This document shows, in pieces, positions 57,357 through 64,000 of a DNA stretch of 64,000 nt. A program made the position numbers and the translations under genes. This stretch comes from Picochlorum sp. 'celeri'. Lineage: Eukaryota > Chlorophyta > Trebouxiophyceae. The number at the start of each line of letters is the position of its first letter. Position 1 is the first letter of the stretch. The stretch covers positions 186,001 through 250,000 of the forward strand of contig JAACMV010000004.1 in NCBI GenBank assembly GCA_010909725.1, given 5' to 3'. The notes under the pieces are model-generated. The model made no database searches. It had not been told where the DNA came from and saw only the letters and a program-made list of their open reading frames with translations.

Positions 57357-59018
57357 ATGAGGCTGGAGGAAAAGGATGAGGATACACTGATGACGATGGA
57401 TAGGTTGTTGGTTGACGTGTTGTTGCCAACGAATTGTGGAACAGAAGGGACTCGACGGGGTCCCGTGGAATTGGATCCAGAACTCTTGTATGGAAATTTT
57501 TCATATAATCAAGGCGATATAGGGCGAGATGATGTGTCTGTGCAACAACAAAAGGTGTCTCGTGTGCAGAGCAGAAACCACACGGAGAGTCGTGGTGATG
57601 GTTGCCTTGAAGGAAGGATTGGTACGCGCGTGTATCACGATGGTATAGTAGATGCAAAACATTCGAGTCGATTGAAAGAGAGATTGGAAGAGTTGAGGAG
57701 AGAACGGGATGGGAAGGAAATGAAAGAGTGTACGTTTAGGCCAAAGGTTGGGAGGGGACCGAGGGAGGGGGTGTGTTGCAATGGTGCGGAGAGGTATATG
57801 ATTCGATCGGGTAAGAGGGAGAAGGATGTTCAGAGATGGAAAGAGGAGGAGGAGGCTCGGTTGAAGGAGGAGTGTACGTTTGTTCCATTGTTGAGAGAGG
57901 ACTCGGTGAAGAAGGAGCTGGGTGCGAGGGGTGTTTTCAAGGTACCTATCCAGAACCGTTTGGCAACGGAGAGGAGGAGAAAGGAAGAGCGATTGCAGAA
58001 GGCCAAGGAAAAGGTGGATGCCGATGTGACGTTTCAGCCAAAGATTGATCTCATGTCGAGAAGGATTGCAGAGAGGCGAAAGGAGAGGGGCGTGCGGGTG
58101 TGTCGGAAGGATTGCCATGTTCCGGAGGAATCCTCCGGGGAGCCGCGGTTTCGATGTGCGAAGAGTGACAAAATTCTGGAGAAGAGTGAAACCATTCCGT
58201 TAGATTTCAAAGAGAGGCAGGAGTATTTTTCGAACAAGTATAGGGAGAAGCAGGAAGAAGGCAAGAGGAGAGAGGAGTCTACAAAAAGCACGGGAAGACC
58301 TGCGAAAATCCCGGCAGAGTTGTTGATAGGATCAGAGAGATTGGTACGTCAAATGTTGGAAAGTGAGGAGGAGCGAATAGAGAGAATGTGCTTTGGCGAG
58401 CATCGTCGGATTGAAGAACAGAGGCGACAGAGGAAAAAGGAGTTGGAGTCTCAGTTTCGATTCAAGCCAGAGTTGAATAAACGATCGCTTGAGATGAGCA
58501 AGGATGCTCAGAATGTGGTACCAAGGTTTCAAAAGGATTTGGAAACGTACAAGAGCGAAAAATATCGCGACTGTACGTTTCAACCAGATGTATCAAAACC
58601 ACGAGTGTATGGGTATCATGATGTGTATCAAGTTCCTCAGGGGCAGGCGCCGTTGGCCGTATCTCGAGCGCTGCAGCATGGTTCCATGGATACATTTATG
58701 GAAACTATAGCAGAGTATGAAGCCAAAAAGAAGGAGAAGGCAGCATTGATCAAAAAAGAGCAAGAGGCAAAGGAGATTGAAGGATGCACATTTGCTCCAA
58801 AAATTAATAAACCTGGTAGCATTCACTCCGATTTGGAGATTCTCGAGACATTGCCAGGAATGGAAAAGTATTTTGAAAAGATGTTGAGGATTGAACGAAA
58901 GGTTGAGGAAAAAAAGGAGCGGGAAAAGCAGGTTTTTGCCGATGGGTCCTCTTGGGTCAATCAAGTGACTGTCCCAGAACCCTTCTCTCTGGCATCTTCC
59001 AGAAGGATCCACGTATGA
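57357..59018 (+). CDS. Coiled-coil protein with TFxP repeats (ciliary/centriolar style)
   Basis: 553 residues, no intron. Almost the whole chain is charged coiled coil (Lys, Arg, Glu), broken by six short motifs of the form C/V-T-F-x-P-x-V/I at about residues 125 (CTFRPKV), 172 (CTFVPLL), 224 (VTFQPKI), 368 (RFKPEL, degenerate), 406 (CTFQPDV) and 477 (CTFAPKI). Such TFxPxI(N) repeats occur in algal and protist proteins of flagella, basal bodies and centrioles. I cannot name an orthologue. Divergent from the carrier across the 26-bp palindrome. Confidence 0.6.
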   Translation: MRLEEKDEDTLMTMDRLLVDVLLPTNCGTEGTRRGPVELDPELLYGNFSYNQGDIGRDDVSVQQQKVSRVQSRNHTESRGDGCLEGRIGTRVYHDGIVDAKHSSRLKERLEELRRERDGKEMKECTFRPKVGRGPREGVCCNGAERYMIRSGKREKDVQRWKEEEEARLKEECTFVPLLREDSVKKELGARGVFKVPIQNRLATERRRKEERLQKAKEKVDADVTFQPKIDLMSRRIAERRKERGVRVCRKDCHVPEESSGEPRFRCAKSDKILEKSETIPLDFKERQEYFSNKYREKQEEGKRREESTKSTGRPAKIPAELLIGSERLVRQMLESEEERIERMCFGEHRRIEEQRRQRKKELESQFRFKPELNKRSLEMSKDAQNVVPRFQKDLETYKSEKYRDCTFQPDVSKPRVYGYHDVYQVPQGQAPLAVSRALQHGSMDTFMETIAEYEAKKKEKAALIKKEQEAKEIEGCTFAPKINKPGSIHSDLEILETLPGMEKYFEKMLRIERKVEEKKEREKQVFADGSSWVNQVTVPEPFSLASSRRIHV

Positions 59019-59113
59019 TGAATTTCGATTGGCCATAGAATTTTATGTTGATTTCCTAGGGGACTCGAAGGATCTAGAGCATTCTCGAATGGACCAGGAT
59101 GGTGCACGTGACC

Positions 59114-59131
59114 GAATTTTCTAGAAACTTC
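59114..59131 (+). promoter_or_regulatory. Heat-shock element of the HSP20 gene
   Basis: Four alternating units in perfect phase: GAA (59114-59116), TTC (59119-59121), GAA (59124-59126), TTC (59129-59131). A further TTCTCGAA pair is at 59082-59089. Target of heat-shock factor trimers; located 166-183 bp before the HSP20 ATG. Confidence 0.85.
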
Positions 59132-59164
59132 TCTGGTCAGAAATGCTGCCACATCAGCATTTTG

Positions 59165-59170
59165 TATAAA
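59165..59170 (+). promoter_or_regulatory. TATA box of the HSP20 gene
   Basis: TATAAA, 34 bp downstream of the heat-shock element and 127 bp before the start codon, a normal place for a TATA box with a leader of about 100 nt. Confidence 0.7.
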
Positions 59171-59296
59171 GGTGTGACAACCTCCGAGACGACGCCATAT
59201 GAAAATAAAAGTTTCGTTGTGGTATACCATATATTGATATTACTCCTCTCGTTGTAAAACGTGAAGACATTAACAGTTCTGATACGCAGACAAAAA

Positions 59297-60010
59297 ATGC
59301 AGACAAACACAGTGTTGCGAAGAAGTTTTCCAGTGCTCTGCAAGGCTGCTATGCAGGGCCCTCGTCGCATGCGCCGCTTTGCGCACGTGACACCAAGGAT
59401 TCAGAATCAACCATCTCGAGCTGTGCAGTCCGATGCCGCGGTTCCAGAAGAGCCCAGCAAAGCCGTGTCCAAGGGACGTGGAACAGGCATGGGACGTGGC
59501 ATGGGCAAGGGCCTCGGCAGAGGCAGGAACATGATGAGTCCTTTCAGGATGATGCAGGAATTCGAGCGCGATATGGATGACATGATGAATGCATTTGGAT
59601 TCATGAATCTTCCAAAAAGACAGGAGATATTCCGTCCCGGATCCAAGGCATTGGCCATTGACATTGTTGAGGAAAAGGATGGATTCCTGATCAAGGCTGA
59701 CATCCCAGGTCTTAGTGCTGAAGACGTCAACGTGCAGGTATCTCCTGATCATATTCTCACAATTAGTGGAGAGAGAACAAATGAGTATTCCTCCAAACCA
59801 GAAGACGAGGGACCACATGTGATGGAGAGATTTTATGGCTCTTTCTCAAGATCGTTCAAGCTCCCAGACCATGTGGATGTCCACGCAATCAAAGCTGAAG
59901 CATCTCATGGAGTGTTGCAATTGACCGTGCCAAAAGTAGTCCATGAGGAAGCAGAAAAGCGCGTTATTTCAATCCCAGTTTCATCATCAAGCTCTCCAAC
60001 CCAAGAATGA
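59297..60010 (+). CDS. Organellar small heat-shock protein (HSP20)
   Basis: 237-residue small HSP. ATG 59297 opens a mitochondrial or plastid leader (QTNTVLRRSFPVLCK, RRMRRFAHV). A Met/Gly/Arg-rich stretch (GMGRGMGKGLGRGRNMM) and the helical FRMMQEFERDMDDMMNAF precede the alpha-crystallin domain: LAIDIVEEKDGFLIKADIPGLSAEDVNVQVSPDHILTISGERT, then ERFYGSFSRSFKLPDHVD and the end GVLQLTVPK. The domain is complete. The Met-rich part recalls plastid HSP21. The gene has a perfect HSE and TATA box, and TGTAA follows the stop at about 60044. Confidence 0.92.
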   Translation: MQTNTVLRRSFPVLCKAAMQGPRRMRRFAHVTPRIQNQPSRAVQSDAAVPEEPSKAVSKGRGTGMGRGMGKGLGRGRNMMSPFRMMQEFERDMDDMMNAFGFMNLPKRQEIFRPGSKALAIDIVEEKDGFLIKADIPGLSAEDVNVQVSPDHILTISGERTNEYSSKPEDEGPHVMERFYGSFSRSFKLPDHVDVHAIKAEASHGVLQLTVPKVVHEEAEKRVISIPVSSSSSPTQE

Positions 60011-60061
60011 TTATGTAAATGTTGTACAGTACCAATATCTTTGTAACATCATAGTCTATCA

Positions 60062-60904
60062 CTACAGTTTTGATGATATCTTTCGCAATTTGGCTTTTGC
60101 CATCTTGATAACGTCGGGCCTACTGAGGAGGTATACCTGATGGGAATTCTCTGCCGTGATGACACTCTTCAAATCTCCATGTCCCAGTGATGCTTGAATT
60201 TGCCTTTTCGTAATATACAACCCCCAAGGAGACGTCGACAAAAGCGATTTCACAATAGAATCTGACTTTTGCTTGATTTCATCGACCGAATCAGCTATAT
60301 GATTTAGGAGCCCCCAGGAAAATGCTGTTGAACCATCAATGGTTCGGCCAGTCAGCATCAATTCTGTTGACCTACCACTCCCAATTATCCGAGGCAGTAA
60401 ATACGACGTGCCCATGTCTGTACCAGATATACCTAGAGATATAAAAGCAGCTGAAAAACTAGAGGAAGTAGTTCCTATTCTAATATCACATGCTAATGCC
60501 AAACTAAGACCAATCCCAACTGCTGGACCAGCAATACAGCACACAACTGCCTGAGGCAACGCATACAGCTTCTCTACAAGACTAGACAAAAGATGCTGAG
60601 AGTGCCACGATCGATAATCCCACTTGCTTTCTTTGGAATCCGCGTCGACAATATCAACACCAGCACAAAAGGCAGGGCCTGCTGCCTGCAGCAACACTAC
60701 CCTGGGAAAGGATTCCGCATCAGATGTGAGAGGATCGTCTGTTCCACGGGGTATCTCTGATAAAAAGTCAAGCACCTCGTGCAGTTCCGTCAACATGCGA
60801 AAGTTTATCGCATTATATCGCTCTGGAGAGTGGAGAGTGACTGTCGCCACCCTGTCCTCCAAAGAGACTCTCAAATGCTGAAAATGTCGATTGATTACAG
60901 ACAT
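60062..60904 (-). CDS. Peroxisomal enoyl-CoA hydratase/isomerase
   Basis: 280-residue crotonase-fold enzyme ending in SKL, the strong PTS1 peroxisomal signal. Fold motifs: VATVTLHSPERYNAINFRML, oxyanion-hole LLQAAGPAFCAGVD, and CIAGPAVGIGLSLALACDIRIGTTSSSFSAAFISLGISGTDMGTSYLLPRIIG. The Asp in the GTDMG turn and the LGLISGD-like pattern suggest dienoyl-CoA isomerase (ECI/ECH1) rather than hydratase; the usual hydratase Glu pair is not obvious. Likely acts in fatty-acid beta-oxidation of unsaturated chains. Confidence 0.86.
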   Translation of the reverse strand: MSVINRHFQHLRVSLEDRVATVTLHSPERYNAINFRMLTELHEVLDFLSEIPRGTDDPLTSDAESFPRVVLLQAAGPAFCAGVDIVDADSKESKWDYRSWHSQHLLSSLVEKLYALPQAVVCCIAGPAVGIGLSLALACDIRIGTTSSSFSAAFISLGISGTDMGTSYLLPRIIGSGRSTELMLTGRTIDGSTAFSWGLLNHIADSVDEIKQKSDSIVKSLLSTSPWGLYITKRQIQASLGHGDLKSVITAENSHQVYLLSRPDVIKMAKAKLRKISSKL

Positions 60905-61116
60905 TGATGCCTCATTTAATTTTTAATCAAGATTAATTTGTCGTCACTCGATCCTGTTGGTTTCTAATCGGCCGACTCGGCACCACCGTAGCCCACGGGA
61001 AATTGCGAGTCGACTCACGTTTGAATTTGAAAATTGAACATTTTGAAAATCGCATCTCGAGCCAGTCACAGACTATACGCCATCTACCCATCCATAAATG
61101 GTACAATATATCCGAT

Positions 61117-61709
61117 ATGTCGATTCATATTCTCATAAGAGCCGTTATTTCAGATACGGGCACAGGTTGGAAGGAGGCATGGCAATCTTTAGTCCAAGGC
61201 TTCGACCTGGAAGACACGCTGCTGGACGTTTTCTATCGACATGACGCCGAAAGATCCGATCCCAAGCATAGGATTATACCGTTTTGGAAATCGAGACGAG
61301 AGGATAGTCCATTAAACAAGGTGAGAGTTTTGCAAGTTTTCAACTTGGAAACTGAATTTCTTCTCACACAGACTACAATGTCGTCATACAGATCGTTCTG
61401 AAAACCACACATGGAGATGTAGAACTATCAAATACTTTAGATACAGATTTAGATATTCTGCATGACGTGAATGGTGGGATAAGGATTATAAAGCTTGGTA
61501 TAAGGCTTGAAGTTGGTTGCACCACGAGTGCTGTGCAGGCTCCCAGTGCATGCAATGTGTCCATCTCTCAGGCAAGCTCGGATGGTGTGATGAAAAATCA
61601 AAGAAGGAAGCATCAGAGAAAACGGACGTATGAAAGTTTGGAGCTTTCTGAGAAGGGAGAAGACCAGGAAGGCAAATATACTGTGGAGGACATGTTTGAG
61701 TACTATTGA
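61117..61709 (+). CDS. Unknown protein, two exons
   Basis: 173-residue protein from exons 61117-61320 and 61392-61709 (intron 71 nt, GTGAGA...ACAG). I do not recognise it. The N-terminal half is mixed alpha/beta with IHILIRAVISDTGTGWKEAWQSLVQGFDLEDTLLDVFYR; the second half starts with IVLKTTHGDVEL and GGIRIIKLGIRLEVG, then becomes basic (KNQRRKHQRKRTYE) and ends in the acidic VEDMFEYY. The splice is supported by frame and signals. The alternative ORF from 61003 shares the frame, so the start may be earlier. It converges on 5-oxoprolinase. Confidence 0.5.
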
Positions 61710-61797
61710 CCAAAGTTCTGACCGATATATGGTACTATCGGTTACCTCGATAAGAGCGGTCTTACAATACAATAATGTAATGCGCAATAGTATTCTT

Positions 61798-64000
61798 TTA
61801 TGCTGCGTGCTGTTGTCGAATGTATTCATTCACTCGCCCTCCATCCTTTGGCTGCTGAGTGTTTGATGAAGCGGCGCCTTTATTCTTTTGACGCAGACTA
61901 TACATACTGTCTACACATTCGAGGATACTCTTGAATTCTTCAGAAATAGAAAATGCATCTTTTGAGGCGGGAGGACCATACCCGGCGCCTCCTGGAGATG
62001 CAAGTTTTAGCCTGTCACCTGCCTGCATGTGCACTGACGCCTTTCCACCAAGGTTCACCTCGACCCCTTCCTTTTTCTTGATCCATACATTGTAACCTCT
62101 GGCACCATCAAGTCCACCAAGAAGTCCAGGAGGTGCGGTTGCTCGTCTTTCCGAGAGAATCGATACTGTCATTGGCCTTAAAAATTCCAGCTCTCGGACA
62201 ACGCCATCGCCTCCTTTCCAACGACCGTCGCCTCCTGAACCTGGGCGCAGAGTGAATGATTTCACAACAACTGGGTACCGGCGTTCTAAAATTTCAGTGT
62301 CCGTTATTCTCGTATTCGTCATATGCGTATGGACACCAGATTGGCCATGCCATCCTGGGCCTGCACCTGCTCCTCCAGCAATGGTTTCATAGTAGCCCAT
62401 ATTGCTGTCACCAAATGTCAAATTATTCATACATCCTTGAGAAGGTGCAGCTGCATTGAATGCACTCAATGCAACATCAGTCACCCGTTGACTGGTGAGG
62501 ACATTGCCACCGACAACTGCAGCATCAGCAGATGGGTTTAAAATAGATTTGGGAGGGATGATTACCTTGACTGGGGCCAAGCAGCCATGATTCAGTGGTA
62601 TATCTTTCTGTATCATAGCCCTCAAAATGTAGATGATTGCTGATTGAACGACAGCAGGGGGCGCATTGGTGTTTCCAAATACTTGGGGGCCAGTGCCCGT
62701 GAAATCAAAAATGGCAGTGCCCTCCTTGCGGTTGATAGTCACTGCCAGGCAGATGCGAGTCCCGTCATCCATTTGATCCTCTGCATGGACCTGGCCAATT
62801 TCAGGAAGATTCATTTTCTCCGAGAACATGGACAGCATGTTCCTCACAGCCTCCTCTGCATTACTTTGAATGAATTCCATGTATGACTGAACTACAGAGA
62901 GGCTGTATTCTTCAATCAAATCTTTCACCAACTTGATACCACAGTTGTTTGCCGCGACCTGTGCTCGCAAATCTGAAATGTTGTCCTCAAGGTTTCGAGT
63001 ACCAACAACCCCTGGAATGCCACTCTTGCCTGGCAGTTTGAGCAGCTCCTCTAAACCTTGTTCATCAAACTGGCCTCCTCGTACAAGTTTGAATGATACA
63101 ATCGCTGCTCCTTCTTCTGCTAGACTGTGGGAATTTGGTGGCATGCTCCCTGGAGATATCCCTCCAATATCAGCATGGTGTCCCCGTGAGGCAACAAAGA
63201 AAACCACCTTGCCTTGCTCAAATACTGGGGTCATCACTGTAATGTCTGGAAGATGAGATCCCCCTGCAAGTTGGGGGTGATTCGATATCAAGACGTCTCC
63301 TGGAACAAGCGGATGGGATTCCCCAGCACCTCCAGCCGAATAATGCTTGATCTGATACTTGACAGCCTCTGACATGGCTCCCAGATGCACTGGTAAATGT
63401 GGCGCATTCGATACCAAATTACCTTGACTGTCAAATAGAGCACACGAAAAATCTAGACGTTCCTTGATATTGACAGAGATTGACGTGCGTTGCAAAACTC
63501 GCCCCATTTGCTCTGCAATGCTCATGAACCGATGGGAAAAGACGGCAAGCTGAATGGGGTCACATATCACCTCTTCATCTCCTGCCTCGTTCGACGTGTC
63601 AACCTCTTCCACATGTATCATCATACTTCCGTCTCTCATGATGATTGCACGGCACGATGGCTCCACCACAATTGTGCTGATGTCATCAATCACAATTGCA
63701 GGTCCATCAATGGTATCCCCAGCAGTGAGGTCATTCAACACAAACACAGCTGTATCCTGTACTCCTAGTGGCTCGAAGAATGCTTTAGTATATTTAACAG
63801 GCTTTGGATTGGACGTATTCAGATCGGACGGCATCTCTTGCTGGCTCAAAGCACCATGTTGACCAACAGCTCGAACTCTCACATCATCAACAACAATTTT
63901 TCTCCCACTAATAAGGAAACCGAATTCTCTCTCATAACACCTTTTAAATTCTTCCTCACAACTATCATGTGACTCGCATGCCGTCATGATGGGAACGTCC
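61798..64000 (-). CDS. 5-oxoprolinase (ATP-hydrolysing), 3' part, runs off the window
   Basis: Opens 5-oxoproline to glutamate, the salvage step of glutathione breakdown in the cytosol. The visible 734 residues are the C-terminal end of the HyuA half ([38 protein letters not shown]) followed by the HyuB half ([108 protein letters not shown]). The frame is open to the window edge, so the N-terminal HyuA actin-like domain lies beyond 64000. The ATG at 63987 is internal. Confidence 0.93.
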   Translation of the reverse strand, partial: DVPIMTACESHDSCEEEFKRCYEREFGFLISGRKIVVDDVRVRAVGQHGALSQQEMPSDLNTSNPKPVKYTKAFFEPLGVQDTAVFVLNDLTAGDTIDGPAIVIDDISTIVVEPSCRAIIMRDGSMMIHVEEVDTSNEAGDEEVICDPIQLAVFSHRFMSIAEQMGRVLQRTSISVNIKERLDFSCALFDSQGNLVSNAPHLPVHLGAMSEAVKYQIKHYSAGGAGESHPLVPGDVLISNHPQLAGGSHLPDITVMTPVFEQGKVVFFVASRGHHADIGGISPGSMPPNSHSLAEEGAAIVSFKLVRGGQFDEQGLEELLKLPGKSGIPGVVGTRNLEDNISDLRAQVAANNCGIKLVKDLIEEYSLSVVQSYMEFIQSNAEEAVRNMLSMFSEKMNLPEIGQVHAEDQMDDGTRICLAVTINRKEGTAIFDFTGTGPQVFGNTNAPPAVVQSAIIYILRAMIQKDIPLNHGCLAPVKVIIPPKSILNPSADAAVVGGNVLTSQRVTDVALSAFNAAAPSQGCMNNLTFGDSNMGYYETIAGGAGAGPGWHGQSGVHTHMTNTRITDTEILERRYPVVVKSFTLRPGSGGDGRWKGGDGVVRELEFLRPMTVSILSERRATAPPGLLGGLDGARGYNVWIKKKEGVEVNLGGKASVHMQAGDRLKLASPGGAGYGPPASKDAFSISEEFKSILECVDSMYSLRQKNKGAASSNTQQPKDGGRVNEYIRQQHAA

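Noticed and set aside
1..64000. CRISPR arrays, insertion sequences, phage genes or bacterial operons.
   Set aside because: No regularly spaced repeats, transposase or integrase motifs; introns, poly(A) signals and gene content are eukaryotic.

Overview
This is nuclear DNA of a small-celled green alga. Genes are packed on both strands at about 1.6 kb per gene. Most have no intron or one to three short introns (about 60-185 nt, donors mainly GTGCGT, GTACGT or GTATGT). Several genes carry TGTAA shortly after the stop, the usual chlorophyte poly(A) signal. The gene set is of the green lineage: an ELIP-type light-stress protein, a plastid GIY-YIG/CGFS glutaredoxin, a thylakoid-type ADP/ATP carrier, a membrane-anchored ubiquitin-fold protein, a class II trehalose-phosphate synthase and an S-adenosylmethionine decarboxylase leader peptide ending like that of land plants. 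A compact trebouxiophyte such as Picochlorum, or a prasinophyte, would fit; this is an inference from style, not a species identification.

Layout. 0-10.5 kb is metabolic: an EF-hand proline dehydrogenase, a Cof-type HAD phosphatase, a fused S-adenosylmethionine decarboxylase/ornithine decarboxylase behind a spliced conserved upstream ORF, a CX9C protein, a TPS/TPP protein and a YqaB-type HAD phosphatase. 10.5-14.3 kb holds two tandem secreted papain-like proteases. At 14.3 kb the minus strand carries a circularly permuted tRNA-Gly(GCC) gene, with the 3' half encoded before the 5' half. 14.7-24 kb: ELIP, a TPR double-domain PRMT, an armadillo-like protein, a secreted subtilase with a fucolectin-like domain, a 1.6 kb stretch without a gene, and an SLX9-like gene. 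24-38.5 kb is housekeeping: Rab geranylgeranyltransferase alpha, Arp4 with the snoRNP/spliceosome gene SNU13 nested antisense in its largest intron, an SDR, a PLAC8 protein, GRXS16-like, a USP12/46-type deubiquitinase, ribosomal eL20, U2AF35, a TraB protein, a plastid NAD(P)-binding protein, QCR9 and EB1. 38.9-53.6 kb: a TAAC-type carrier, a plastid membrane protein, a MORN-PIP5K, MUB, a long S1-repeat RRP5, an AsmA-like protein, a small membrane protein and a degenerate PP2C. 53.7-64 kb: a terminal nucleotidyltransferase, an SLC25 carrier, a TFxP-repeat coiled-coil protein, a mitochondrial or plastid HSP20 behind a perfect heat-shock element, a peroxisomal enoyl-CoA hydratase, an unknown gene, and 5-oxoprolinase running off the right edge.

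Themes. RNA biology recurs (permuted tRNA, SNU13, U2AF35, RRP5, SLX9-like, nucleotidyltransferase), as does stress and osmolyte metabolism (proline oxidation, polyamines, trehalose phosphate, HSP20, ELIP). Gene pairs share short divergent promoters, and convergent pairs have stop codons as little as 12 bp apart, so overlapping 3' UTRs are likely. Splice sites were assigned by reading frame, splice signals and family alignment from memory; no transcript data were used.
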